Shown here: positions 33,956-43,161 of the stretch, piece after piece
Layout: each line of letters begins with the position of its first letter
Numbering within the stretch: position 1 is the stretch's first letter
Assembly (NCBI GenBank): GCA_900554205.1
Contig: USGM01000007.1
Span: forward strand, 1 to 55,331
DNA: 55,331 nucleotides
Direction: 5' to 3'
Origin: an uncultured Lachnospiraceae bacterium
Lineage (GTDB): Bacteria > Bacillota > Clostridia > Lachnospirales > Lachnospiraceae
Notes under the pieces: model-generated
Told to the model about the DNA's origin: nothing
The model's database searches: none
Seen by the model: the letters and a program-made list of their open reading frames with translations, nothing else
Translations under genes and position numbers: made by a program

Positions 33956-36487
33956 ATGAAAAAGAAAGTATTGAGCTTGCTTCTTGCTTCTGCAATGATC
34001 GCCAGCATGGCAGCATGTGGAAACGACAGCAACACTTCTGCAAGCAGTGATGTTTCTGCTTCCGGAAGCACAAGCACCGAAGAGTCTTCTAGCGAGACCG
34101 ATCAGGTAGTGGATGATAACGCTACCTACACCTACAATCTGGGAATTTCTGAGTTTCCTACGAACTGGAACCCTCATCAGTACCAGACCAACATGGACAA
34201 CGAGTACATGATGCAGTACCTGTCTTCCCAGTTCTATGATTTTGACTTCAACGACACCATGGACGGCTATGAGCTGGTTCCCAGAATGGCAACCGGCGAG
34301 CCCGTGGATATTACTGCTGACTATGTTGGCAAGTACGGCGTAGAAGAGGGAGATACCGCTAAGGTATGGAAGATTCCGCTTCGTGACGACTTAAAGTGGG
34401 AAGATGGAACTCCTATCACCGCTTATGATTTCGTAACCTCTGCAAAGCTGGTTCTGAACCCTGTCGCACACAACTACCGTGCAGACAGCCAGTACAACGG
34501 CAGCAAGGCTGTTTATAATGCAAAGGCATATGCATATCAGGGACAGACTGTATATGTAACTCCCATGGTTGACACAGATGCAGGCACCTATGTTGATATG
34601 GCTGATCTTGTAACAAACGATGACGGTGTATACACCGTAAACGGCGGCGAGGTTGTATTCAACCTTAATGATGGCTGCAACTGGAGCTCCAACAGCCTTA
34701 CCGCATATCATGATGCAGGTAACTTCACCAACGCAGGTTGGGATGAGGTGATCGTTCCCGCTGCTGACGAGGATGGCTTCGTAAAGGTGACAGAGGATGT
34801 CTGGAAAGCACTGACCGACATCATCGCAACCCTGCAGGGCAAGGATTCCTTTGACGCATATGCAGCAGATGCTGGTGATTATGCATATCAGGAATGGGAA
34901 GAGTTCTGCTACGTTGGCGAGACCTACGGCGAGATGGACTTCAGCGAGGTTGGTTTCTTCGCACTGTCCGACACAGAGCTTTGCCTTGCTCTTGAGAAGC
35001 CCCTTTCCGGATTCATGCTTCTGTACTCTCTGACAGATTCCTGGCTGGTAAATGAGAAGCTGTACACAGAGTGCGAGAGCGTTACCGACGGCGTTTACAA
35101 CAACACCTATGGTACATCCGTTGAGACAACCATTTCTTACGGCCCTTACAAGCTGACAGCATTCCAGGCTGATAAGCAGTACACTCTGGAGAAGAACACC
35201 AACTACTTCGAGGGCAACGGTGACGGTCTGTACCAGACAACCGCTATCGTATTCAACTCCGTTGGTGAGGCTGCAACAAGACTTGAGATGTTCTTAAGCG
35301 GTCAGCTCGACAGCTATGGATTGACCAAGGAGGATATGGAAGCTTATTCTACAAGCGACTATACCTACTATACAGACGGTGATTCCACATTCTTCATCGC
35401 TCTGAACCCTGACTTTGACGCTCTGAAGTCCGCACAGGAGGCTCTCGGCGCAAACTACAACAAGACGATCCTTACCATCAAGGAGTTCCGTCAGGCTCTG
35501 GCTTATGCCGTAGACAGAAGCGCTTTTGCACTTGCTGCATCCCCTCTGAACGGACCTGCCTTTGGTGTATTCTCTTCTACAATTATTTCCCAGCCTGAGA
35601 TCGGTGAGACCTACCGTTCTACAGAGCAGGCCAAGTGGGTACTTGCTAACTTCTGGGGTCTTGCTGACGACATCGGTGACGGCAAGATGTATGCAACTGT
35701 TGATGACGCTGTAGAGAGCATCACAGGCTACAACCTGGCAATGGCTAAGGAGTACTTTGACAAGGCGTATGACATGGCAATCGAGCAGGGCATCATGAAG
35801 GAAGGCGACACTGTAGCAATCATGATTGGTACACCTAACAGCACTGCTTCCTTCTACAACGGCGGTTATGACTACCTTGTAAACTGCTACACAGATGCAG
35901 TTAAGGGAACAAAGCTTGAGGGCAAGCTGGAGTTCTCCAGAGATGATACTCTGGGCAACGGCTTCTCCGATGCTCTGAAGGCCAACAAGGTTGATATGCT
36001 GTTCGGTGTGGGCTGGACTGGTTCCGCCCTTGATCCTTACGGATTGATGGAAGCATATACTTCTTCCAACTATCAGTACGATCCCAGCTGGGATACCACA
36101 ACCGATATGCTGACCATTACGCTGGACGGCAAGGATTACACCGCATCCGTATGGGATTGGACACAGGCAATCGGTGGAACAGTAGTTACAATCAAGGACG
36201 CTGACGGTAATCAGTCTGAGTTCTCCGCAGGTACCAGCGATGGTATTGACGAGGAGAGATTCGAGATCCTCTGCGCACTTGAGAATGCTGTACTTTCTAC
36301 CTACGACATGATTCCTCTGGTTGGCGATGCTTCTGCAAACCTGAAGGGTATGCAGATCCAGTACTACACCGAGGACTATGTATTCGGACCCGGACGTGGT
36401 GGTGTTCGTCGTATGACTTACAACTACACAGATGCTGAGTGGGATGAGTATGTTGCATCTCAGGGTGGCACTCTGAACTACAACTAG
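33956..36487 (+). CDS. oppA: Oligopeptide ABC transporter, substrate-binding lipoprotein (enlarged OppA)
   Basis: An 843-residue family 5 solute-binding lipoprotein. The signal peptide ends in SMAAC with Cys21 as the lipid-bearing residue, followed by a Ser/Thr/Glu linker. Family marks include NWNPHQYQ, YDFVTSAKL, GPYKLTAFQ and FRQALAYAVDRSAFA. Usual OppA proteins have about 540 residues, so some 300 extra residues are present. One insert lies after the YDFVTSAKL segment, and another probably in the second lobe. It captures peptides outside the membrane for OppBCDF. ATG 33956 follows AGAGGAG; an upstream in-frame ATG at 33860 would bury the signal peptide. A terminator follows, so more OppA than permease is probably made. 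Confidence 0.92.
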   Translation: MKKKVLSLLLASAMIASMAACGNDSNTSASSDVSASGSTSTEESSSETDQVVDDNATYTYNLGISEFPTNWNPHQYQTNMDNEYMMQYLSSQFYDFDFNDTMDGYELVPRMATGEPVDITADYVGKYGVEEGDTAKVWKIPLRDDLKWEDGTPITAYDFVTSAKLVLNPVAHNYRADSQYNGSKAVYNAKAYAYQGQTVYVTPMVDTDAGTYVDMADLVTNDDGVYTVNGGEVVFNLNDGCNWSSNSLTAYHDAGNFTNAGWDEVIVPAADEDGFVKVTEDVWKALTDIIATLQGKDSFDAYAADAGDYAYQEWEEFCYVGETYGEMDFSEVGFFALSDTELCLALEKPLSGFMLLYSLTDSWLVNEKLYTECESVTDGVYNNTYGTSVETTISYGPYKLTAFQADKQYTLEKNTNYFEGNGDGLYQTTAIVFNSVGEAATRLEMFLSGQLDSYGLTKEDMEAYSTSDYTYYTDGDSTFFIALNPDFDALKSAQEALGANYNKTILTIKEFRQALAYAVDRSAFALAASPLNGPAFGVFSSTIISQPEIGETYRSTEQAKWVLANFWGLADDIGDGKMYATVDDAVESITGYNLAMAKEYFDKAYDMAIEQGIMKEGDTVAIMIGTPNSTASFYNGGYDYLVNCYTDAVKGTKLEGKLEFSRDDTLGNGFSDALKANKVDMLFGVGWTGSALDPYGLMEAYTSSNYQYDPSWDTTTDMLTITLDGKDYTASVWDWTQAIGGTVVTIKDADGNQSEFSAGTSDGIDEERFEILCALENAVLSTYDMIPLVGDASANLKGMQIQYYTEDYVFGPGRGGVRRMTYNYTDAEWDEYVASQGGTLNYN

Positions 36488-36514
36488 GTTTTGAATCATA
36501 TTTGAAAAACAGGA

Positions 36515-36561
36515 GAACCGGAAGGGGCGGTCAGCCGCCCCTCCTACGGTTTTACTTTTTT
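36515..36561 (+). terminator. Terminator between oppA and oppB
   Basis: GGGGCGG (36524-36530) pairs with CCGCCCC (36535-36541), extended by AACCG/CGGTT with a mismatched middle, then TTTTACTTTTTTG. Partial readthrough would give a high OppA to permease ratio. Confidence 0.8.
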
Positions 36562-36658
36562 GTTTAGGAATTGATTTGTATTCATACAGCCTTTACGGAT
36601 GGGAAAGAAATCCGGAAAAGCTGTATAAACACAAAAGAGATGGAGGTATGTGTTTTAT

Positions 36659-37615
36659 ATGAGAATGTTTAAGTATGTATTGAAGCGTCTGGCATTGATG
36701 GTCTTTGTCTTTCTGGCAATTCTGACCATGTGTTTCGTACTGATCAAGCTGTTGCCGGTAATTGATGCACAGCAGTTCGGCAAGGACATGAAACTGATCC
36801 AGCAGAGAAGAGAAGCACTCGGCTATAATAAGCCGATTCTGGTGCAATACGGCATCTTCCTGAAGAAGAGTCTGCTGGGCGGTGACTGGGGAATCAGTGA
36901 GTCCCTGTACAGAGGACAGGATGTCTGGAACGTGTTTATCACGAAGCTGCCGGCAACGCTCCTGGTAAATATTTACGCGATGATTTTCAGTGTGCCGCTC
37001 GGCATTCTGCTCGGCATCTATGCGGCTCTGAAAAAGAATAAGTGGCAGGATTATACCATTTCCACACTGGTCATGGTATTTATTTCCGTTCCTGCATATG
37101 TTTATGCACTGCTTCTGCAGTTCCTGCTCGGCTTCAGGTGGAAGCTGTTCCCATTACAGATGAAGAGTGGTACGGACTGGCTCAGCTGGGCAATGTTTGT
37201 TTCGGTAGTTCCGGCGGTTCTGTCTCTTGGCTTCGGAAGTGTGGCTAGTCTGGCGCGTTTTGTCCGCGCAGAGCTTTCTGAGGTGCTGACGAGTGACTTT
37301 ATGCTGTTGGCGAGAACAAAGGGACTGACCAGAAGACAGGCGACAATCCGTCATGCCATGAGAAACTCCATGGTGCCGGTATTCCCGATGATTCTCGGAG
37401 AATTTGTCGGTATTCTCGGCGGCAGCTTCGTCATTGAGAAGATCTTCGGTGTTCCCGGTGTAGGACAGCTGTTCATTAACTCCATCACGGCGCTGGACTA
37501 TAATTTCTTCATGTTGCTGACCGCATTCTATACCTTGATCGGTCTGGTAGAGGGACTTGTTATTGACATCAGCTACGGATTTATTGATCCTAGAATCAGA
37601 ATGGGGGAGCGTTAA
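36659..37615 (+). CDS. oppB: Oligopeptide ABC transporter permease OppB
   Basis: A 318-residue permease with six membrane segments, of normal size. The EAA loop that docks the ATPase is LLARTKGLTRRQATIRHAMRNSM (about residues 215-240). GGAGG lies at 36642-36646. ATG 36659 (spacing 12) gives a typical start before YVLKRLALM; GTG 36650 (spacing 3) is the alternative. The gene follows the terminator behind oppA and ends one base before the oppC start. Confidence 0.93.
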   Translation: MRMFKYVLKRLALMVFVFLAILTMCFVLIKLLPVIDAQQFGKDMKLIQQRREALGYNKPILVQYGIFLKKSLLGGDWGISESLYRGQDVWNVFITKLPATLLVNIYAMIFSVPLGILLGIYAALKKNKWQDYTISTLVMVFISVPAYVYALLLQFLLGFRWKLFPLQMKSGTDWLSWAMFVSVVPAVLSLGFGSVASLARFVRAELSEVLTSDFMLLARTKGLTRRQATIRHAMRNSMVPVFPMILGEFVGILGGSFVIEKIFGVPGVGQLFINSITALDYNFFMLLTAFYTLIGLVEGLVIDISYGFIDPRIRMGER

Positions 37616-37616
37616 G

Positions 37617-39152
37617 ATGAAGACAGATTACACGAACATTCCGAAAGAAAAATTTGAATTCTGCCAGCGCGATGAGTCCATTCATGACAAGAAGCTGGAG
37701 ACGAAGCCGATTGGCTATTTCCGTGATGCAATGGGAAGATTTGCCAGAAACAAGAGCTCTGTCGTTGCGGCGATCATTCTCTGCCTGATCTTTCTGTTTG
37801 CGATTTTTGTTCCGATTCTCGGACATAACAACTATTCGGGAAGTATGACGGATACGACCTACCTGCAGTATGCGAAGCTGTTCCCCAAGAGCAAGCTCTT
37901 TGCATGGGCGGGCTGGGACGGCTGCACGAAGGAGACCGTGAATCAGGGCGACTATCTCGCAAGAATTGCAATCGGCGAGGAGACCGGCATGAATCCGGTG
38001 AAGAAGGTCTATCGTGAGAATTATCAGGATCCGACCAGTACGGTCAACACGACCTATTATGACATCAAGAGCGATACCTATGTCAAGAACGGTATGGTTT
38101 ATATGACATTGACGGAGCAGGAGTATCAGGATCTGCAGGCATGGCAGAACGAGACGGGTATTCAGGTCATTTACCCCGCTGTTGATACAAGCTCCTTGAA
38201 GATTGAGTCTCTGAAATCAAATGCTAATATCTGGTATGAGTGCAGCAATAAGGGCGTTCCCAAGCTGGACAAAAACGGTAATTTCAAGAGCATTTACAAG
38301 ACGAGTGGAAACGATGGAGGCTATGACAGTCTGCGTGTCAGTGGAGACGACGGCTCTTACCGCTATGCGGTGGCAACCGGTAGTTCCACAGCCGTCTCCT
38401 ATAAGACCAGAATTTTTACCTATACCTATTTCCAGTACCGCTATGGCTTTGAACCTTCGTTCCTCTTCGGCACGAATTCTTACGGTCAGGATATTTTTAC
38501 CCGTCTTGCGAGAGCAACCAGATTCAGTCTGATGCTTGCATTCAGCGTTGCAATCATCAACATGATCATCGGTTCTCTCTATGGTGCAATCGAAGGCTAT
38601 TACGGCGGTGCAATCGATATGGTCATGGAGCGTATTTCCGATATTCTGAACTATGTTCCGTTTATCGTTGTTGCAACTCTGTTCCAGTTGCATCTGTCCC
38701 GAAAGGTCGGAGCAGTGGTCGCGCTTCTGTTTGCATTCGTGCTGACCGGCTGGCTTGGCATGGCATCCAGAGTGCGTATGCAGTTCTACCGTTATAAGAA
38801 TCAGGAGTATATTCTGGCAGCCCGCACGCTTGGCGCCAGTGACTTTAAGCTGATGTTCGGGCATATTTTCCCGAACGCACTTGGAACGTTGATCACGAGC
38901 GCATCGCTGATGATTCCCAGCGTGGTTTATTCAGAGTCGAACCTGTCTTATCTGGGTATCGTCAATCTGGACTCTTCCACGATGACATCCATCGGTAGTA
39001 TGCTCTCTGCGGCACAGCCCATGCTGGCGACTTATCCGTATATGATTTTGTTCCCGGCGCTGTTGATCTCACTGATGATGATATCCTTCAACCTGTTCGG
39101 TAACGGACTGCGGGATGCATTCAACCCTTCATTGCGTGGAACGGAGGATTAA
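37617..39152 (+). CDS. oppC: Oligopeptide ABC transporter permease OppC with a large outside domain
   Basis: A 511-residue permease; the family norm is about 300. The first membrane segment is at about residues 48-68. The conserved FGTNSYGQDIFTRL, which normally follows about 50 residues later, appears only at 284-297. About 170 extra residues (roughly 75-265, rich in Tyr, Asn, Ser and Thr) therefore form a probable exterior domain. The remaining membrane segments and the EAA loop ILAARTLGASDFKLMFGHIFPNAL (399-422) are intact. It starts at ATG 37617, one base after the oppB stop. The extra part probably meets the enlarged OppA. Confidence 0.92.
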   Translation: MKTDYTNIPKEKFEFCQRDESIHDKKLETKPIGYFRDAMGRFARNKSSVVAAIILCLIFLFAIFVPILGHNNYSGSMTDTTYLQYAKLFPKSKLFAWAGWDGCTKETVNQGDYLARIAIGEETGMNPVKKVYRENYQDPTSTVNTTYYDIKSDTYVKNGMVYMTLTEQEYQDLQAWQNETGIQVIYPAVDTSSLKIESLKSNANIWYECSNKGVPKLDKNGNFKSIYKTSGNDGGYDSLRVSGDDGSYRYAVATGSSTAVSYKTRIFTYTYFQYRYGFEPSFLFGTNSYGQDIFTRLARATRFSLMLAFSVAIINMIIGSLYGAIEGYYGGAIDMVMERISDILNYVPFIVVATLFQLHLSRKVGAVVALLFAFVLTGWLGMASRVRMQFYRYKNQEYILAARTLGASDFKLMFGHIFPNALGTLITSASLMIPSVVYSESNLSYLGIVNLDSSTMTSIGSMLSAAQPMLATYPYMILFPALLISLMMISFNLFGNGLRDAFNPSLRGTED

Positions 39153-39155
39153 ACC

Positions 39156-41324
39156 ATGGAGAAAAAATTATCTGTCAGAAATCTTGTGATTTCTTTCCGT
39201 ACTCCCGGCGGTAAGGTGCAGGCAGTGCGAAATATCAGCTTTGATCTGAATAAGGGAGAGACGCTTGCAATCGTTGGCGAATCCGGTTCCGGTAAGTCCG
39301 TTACCAGCAAGGCGATTCTTGGTATCCTTGCAGGAAACTCCATCATTGAGGGTGGCTCGATTATCTATGATGGCATGGATCTTTTGAAGGTTTCGGAGGA
39401 TGAGTTCTATCATATCCGCGGTGATAAGATTGCCATGATTTTTCAGGATCCCCTGTCCAGTCTGAACCCGATCATGCGTATCGGTAAGCAGCTGACGGAG
39501 GCAATGCTGTTAAAGGGAAAGGCGAGACAGAAGTCGAGCCGTGAAGCGTTTAACAGCACGCTTGCACTGTTCTCGGACGCGATGGTCGAGGCTTCCGCAC
39601 AGGGAGATGCATCCAGGGCGGAGGCATTGAAGACGATGTGTAAGAACTTCGACAAGTTCGAGTTTAAGCATATTGCGATGGAGCAGGCTTATAACGAGGC
39701 ACATGAGGCGGCTTCTGAGGCTGTAGATGCAATCAAGGATGTACTTTTCCACATTGAGAAGAGTGCGTTTGAGGACGAAAAGTATTCTATTAAGGAAATT
39801 ATCCGTCTGGCTTCCCAGACGACAAACGACTATGTTGTCTGCGGACAGGATGCGGAGAAGCTGGTAGCACTTCTGGCTGAGTTAAAGAGCGGCAGTGCTG
39901 TTGAGATCAAGAAGCATGAATATGTCGAGACCGTCAAGGTTCTGAATGATATTCTGGAGATTATTGAAGCAGCGTTGAAGAAGGACGAACCGGATTTCTT
40001 CAATATGGGTTATTATGTAGTGTTTGCCGGACAGCCGCTGCCTGAAAAGCCGGTTGCTGAGTTGAATGCTTATCTGCGTCAGTACACGGACGAGCATTTC
40101 ATGAACGAGTTCCGGAGCAATGCGGCTGAGGCACTGAAGTACAGCGCGAAGAAGCATAATGCGTTGAAGGCGGAGGCGCTGGAACTTGTGAAGGAGAACC
40201 GCAAGGTCTTTGAGGCGGACGCACTGGACAGACAGCTCTGCGCAGATACAGCGAAGAAGCTGATTGATGCGGTGGAAAAGTCGATCGACCGTTTGGAGAT
40301 TCATAAGGACAGTATTGCCTATACTTTCGGCGTATGCTTAAAGAGCGATCTTCATACTTATTTTGAGGGTATCAGTAAGAACAAGAAGGCTGCGAAGGTA
40401 CATGAAAAGCAGCAGAAGAAATATGATGGCATGGTTGCGAGAGGAAAGCAGCCGTCGTGGAAGGTTGCGCCTTCGACTGCAGTCGATCTGGATGCTGCAA
40501 AGGACACTATTCTGGCGCGCATTGACCGTCTGATTGAGCATTACCAGAAGCTGCTTGCTGAGGGCAGGGAGAGAGACTTCGACAAGGAGACAGCAGAACT
40601 GGTTGCCTTCTTCAAGGAAAACGCGTCCGGTGTTGTCATGAAGGTGACAAAGACCATGGCGAAGTATAAGGCGTTGAAGCTGATGGAGGAGGTAGGTATC
40701 TCCGAGACCAGAAAGCGTTACCGCCAGTATCCGTTTGAGTTCTCGGGTGGTATGCGTCAGCGTATTGTCATTGCGATTGCGCTTGCGGCAGACCCGGACA
40801 TCCTGATCTGTGATGAGCCTACGACCGCACTTGACGTTACGATTCAGGCGCAGATCCTTGAATTGATTAACGATTTGAAGGAGAAGAGACACCTCTCCAT
40901 TATCTTCATCACACATGATCTGGGCGTTGTTGCAAACATGGCAGACCGTATTGCCGTTATGTATGCAGGCAAGATTGTCGAGATGGGAACGAGCAATGAT
41001 GTATTCTATTCTCCGGCACACCCGTATACATGGGCACTTCTGTCTGCAATGCCTGACGTTGAGACGGACGAGAGACTGGAAGCGATTCCCGGAACACCGC
41101 CTAACATGATCTATCCTCCGGTAGGAGATGCATTTGCAGATCGTAACAAGTATGCGCTGAAGATTGACTTTGAGATGCAGCCTCCGATGTTCAAGATCAG
41201 TGAGACACATCAGGCGGCTACATGGCTGCTCCATCCGGATGCACCCAAGGTAGAGATTCCGAAGGCAATCACAGATCGTATCGCAAGGATGAAAGCGAAG
41301 GGAGGTGCTTCCGATGGCGAATAG
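39156..41324 (+). CDS. oppD: Oligopeptide ABC transporter ATPase OppD with a helical insertion of about 370 residues
   Basis: A 722-residue ATPase; OppD is normally 320-360. Walker A GESGSGKS (41-48), Q-loop Gln97, signature FSGGMRQR (529-536), Walker B LICDEPTTALD (from 550) and switch His587 are all intact. Between Q-loop and signature, where about 65 residues are normal, there are 432. The extra block (about 120-500) is rich in Ala, Glu, Lys and Leu and appears all helical, with no motif I recognise. The C-terminal Cys cluster common in Opp ATPases is replaced (GDAFADRN where GCPFAPRC is usual). GGAGG precedes ATG 39156. It overlaps oppF by 11 bases. Confidence 0.92.
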   Translation: MEKKLSVRNLVISFRTPGGKVQAVRNISFDLNKGETLAIVGESGSGKSVTSKAILGILAGNSIIEGGSIIYDGMDLLKVSEDEFYHIRGDKIAMIFQDPLSSLNPIMRIGKQLTEAMLLKGKARQKSSREAFNSTLALFSDAMVEASAQGDASRAEALKTMCKNFDKFEFKHIAMEQAYNEAHEAASEAVDAIKDVLFHIEKSAFEDEKYSIKEIIRLASQTTNDYVVCGQDAEKLVALLAELKSGSAVEIKKHEYVETVKVLNDILEIIEAALKKDEPDFFNMGYYVVFAGQPLPEKPVAELNAYLRQYTDEHFMNEFRSNAAEALKYSAKKHNALKAEALELVKENRKVFEADALDRQLCADTAKKLIDAVEKSIDRLEIHKDSIAYTFGVCLKSDLHTYFEGISKNKKAAKVHEKQQKKYDGMVARGKQPSWKVAPSTAVDLDAAKDTILARIDRLIEHYQKLLAEGRERDFDKETAELVAFFKENASGVVMKVTKTMAKYKALKLMEEVGISETRKRYRQYPFEFSGGMRQRIVIAIALAADPDILICDEPTTALDVTIQAQILELINDLKEKRHLSIIFITHDLGVVANMADRIAVMYAGKIVEMGTSNDVFYSPAHPYTWALLSAMPDVETDERLEAIPGTPPNMIYPPVGDAFADRNKYALKIDFEMQPPMFKISETHQAATWLLHPDAPKVEIPKAITDRIARMKAKGGASDGE

Positions 41325-42378
41325 ACCGCAGGTAGCCGGTGCAGAGACACTGTTAAAGGTGGATCATCTCTGCCAGTATTTTAAGATCAACAAGGCAGTG
41401 GATGATGTCAGCTTTGATATAAAGAAGGGTGAGGTTTTCGGTCTGGTAGGAGAGTCCGGTTGCGGTAAGACCACGACAGGACGTTCAATTATCAAGCTGT
41501 ATGATATTACCTCGGGCAGCATTTACTTTAACGGAGAGAGAATTGCAGCGGGCACTCTTTCCTATAAAGAGAATATCAAGGAAGCTAAGAAGAAGCTGAA
41601 ATCCGAGACAGATCCGGCGAAGAAGGCAGAGCTGGAAGAGTATATCAGGAAACAGCAGGACGAAATCCGTTCTGCAAAGAAGGATCACAAGAAGAAAAGA
41701 TTCTACACGGACATCCAGATGATCTTTCAGGATCCTATCGCTTCACTGGATCCGCGTATGACGGTAGAGCAGATCATCGCGGAAGGCCTGAAGATCAATG
41801 GTGAGAAGGACAAAAAGGTCATTGAGCAGAAGGTTTATGACGCGTTGGAGATGGTTGGTCTGGTAAGAGAGCATGCAGGACGTTATCCGCATGAGTTCTC
41901 CGGTGGACAGCGTCAGCGTATCGGCGTTGCACGTGCCGTTGTCATGGAGCCGAAGCTGATTATTGCGGATGAGCCTGTCAGTGCCTTGGACGTATCCATT
42001 CAGGCACAGGTAATCAATCTGCTGGATGATCTGAGAGAGAAGATGGGACTGACAGTTCTTTTCATTGCGCATGATCTGTCGGTTGTAAAATATTTCTCTG
42101 ACCGTATCGGTGTTATGTACTATGGTAAGATGGTGGAGCTTGCGACCAGCGATGAGCTGTTTGCACATCCGCTTCATCCCTATACAAGATCGCTCTTATC
42201 TGCAATTCCCATGCCCGATCCGGAGTATGAGAAGCAGCGTCAGAGAATCACCTATGTTCCGTTGAAGGAGCATGATTACAGTGTCGATAAGCCTTCCTTC
42301 CGTGAGGTTGCGCCGGGTCATTTTGTACACTGCAATCAGGCTGAGTTTGAAAAGTATCAGGCAATGATGCAGGAGTAA
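41314..42378 (+). CDS. oppF: Oligopeptide ABC transporter ATPase OppF with a coiled-coil insertion
   Basis: A 354-residue ATPase with Walker A GESGCGKT (46-53), Q-loop Gln139, signature FSGGQRQR, Walker B LIIADEPVSALD and a switch His in FIAHDLS. Between Walker A and the Q-loop lies an extra Lys/Glu-rich helical hairpin of about 50 residues (80-130), unlike ordinary OppF. The usual C-terminal Cys motif is not present. ATG 41314 follows GGGAGG and overlaps the end of oppD by 11 bases (ATGGCGAATAG). Confidence 0.93.
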   Translation: MANRPQVAGAETLLKVDHLCQYFKINKAVDDVSFDIKKGEVFGLVGESGCGKTTTGRSIIKLYDITSGSIYFNGERIAAGTLSYKENIKEAKKKLKSETDPAKKAELEEYIRKQQDEIRSAKKDHKKKRFYTDIQMIFQDPIASLDPRMTVEQIIAEGLKINGEKDKKVIEQKVYDALEMVGLVREHAGRYPHEFSGGQRQRIGVARAVVMEPKLIIADEPVSALDVSIQAQVINLLDDLREKMGLTVLFIAHDLSVVKYFSDRIGVMYYGKMVELATSDELFAHPLHPYTRSLLSAIPMPDPEYEKQRQRITYVPLKEHDYSVDKPSFREVAPGHFVHCNQAEFEKYQAMMQE

Positions 42379-42383
42379 GCAAT

Positions 42384-42791
42384 ATGAAGTCTGTAAAGTA
42401 TATTGCCCAGATTGCGGCGGGGGCGGTCATGGCAGTTCTGGTGATGCTCTGGCAGGGGCTGGGCGATGCACAGACCGCGGCAGACCGCTTGAAGATTATC
42501 AGCGATGGATTTGCTGTATCCGGTCTGCTCTACACGGCGATGGGCGTTCTGATATGGGTGTCAACGACGGGATTTTTCGATATTTTTGCCTATGCGATCC
42601 GCAAGGGCGCACATGTACTGATTCCCGGAATGGTAAAGGATGACCATACAGGGTATTACGAATATCAGCAGGGAAAGAAGGAAGCGAGGGCAAAGGGTGA
42701 GACTGCCGGAAGAAAATCGACCCTGTTCGTTGGATTGCTGTTTTTGGCGCTGAGCCTTTTGTTTACATTGCTGTGGTATTATTGGAATTAA
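42384..42791 (+). CDS. DUF3899-like small membrane protein
   Basis: A 135-residue protein with three membrane segments (about 7-25, 42-62 and 112-133) and a charged inside loop (about 70-110). The pattern AVSGLLYTAMGVLIWVSTTGFFDI resembles DUF3899 proteins of Firmicutes, whose role is unknown. It starts five bases after oppF with its ribosome site (AGGAG) inside the oppF stop region, so it belongs to the opp transcript. A link to the transporter is possible. Confidence 0.75.
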   Translation: MKSVKYIAQIAAGAVMAVLVMLWQGLGDAQTAADRLKIISDGFAVSGLLYTAMGVLIWVSTTGFFDIFAYAIRKGAHVLIPGMVKDDHTGYYEYQQGKKEARAKGETAGRKSTLFVGLLFLALSLLFTLLWYYWN

Positions 42792-42799
42792 GAAAGTTC

Positions 42800-42828
42800 T
42801 TGCTATTTTGTTCACTATATGGTATCAT
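42800..42828 (+). promoter_or_regulatory. Promoter of secG
   Basis: TTGCTA (42800-42805), 17-base spacer, TATCAT (42823-42828), 29 bases before the ATG. Confidence 0.55.
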
Positions 42829-42857
42829 TTAACCTGCTTGGCATTAGGAGGTGTGAA

Positions 42858-43097
42858 ATGGGAGTTCTGAAAATTGTTTTGACAATTATCTTCATATTGA
42901 TTTGTGTTGCACTGGTGATTCTGGTGCTGATGCAGGAAGGCAAGTCCGCAGGACTCGGCTCCATCAGCGGAGCGGCTGAGACCTACTGGGGCAAGAACAA
43001 GGGTCGTTCCATGGAGGGGCGTCTGGTACAGATTACCAAAGCTCTTGCCGTGTTGTTTATGGTACTTGCGGTTATACTGAATCTGAACATTTTTTAA
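42858..43097 (+). CDS. secG: Preprotein translocase subunit SecG
   Basis: A 79-residue protein with two membrane segments (about 2-24 and 53-76) and the family loop LMQEGKSAGLGSISGAAETYWGKNKGRS between them. It is the third part of the SecYEG channel. ATG 42858 follows AGGAGG; the in-frame start at 42819 would precede the ribosome site. It heads the secG-rnr-smpB-ssrA order that is conserved in many Firmicutes. Confidence 0.95.
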   Translation: MGVLKIVLTIIFILICVALVILVLMQEGKSAGLGSISGAAETYWGKNKGRSMEGRLVQITKALAVLFMVLAVILNLNIF

Positions 43098-43112
43098 GGT
43101 AGTTTACTTCAG

Positions 43113-43144
43113 AACACTCCTGTGTTACCCACAGGAGTGTTTTT
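43113..43144 (+). terminator. Terminator after secG
   Basis: AACACTCCTGTG (43113-43124) and CACAGGAGTGTT (43130-43141) are perfect complements, followed by a T run. It ends 18 bases before the rnr start, so rnr may depend on readthrough or on a weak promoter. Confidence 0.9.
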
Positions 43145-43161
43145 GATATATGGGGGGATTT

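Noticed and set aside
33643..34050. 135-codon ORF in the opp leader
   Set aside because: It starts before the predicted RNA start, overlaps the oppA signal peptide in another frame and has no ribosome site.
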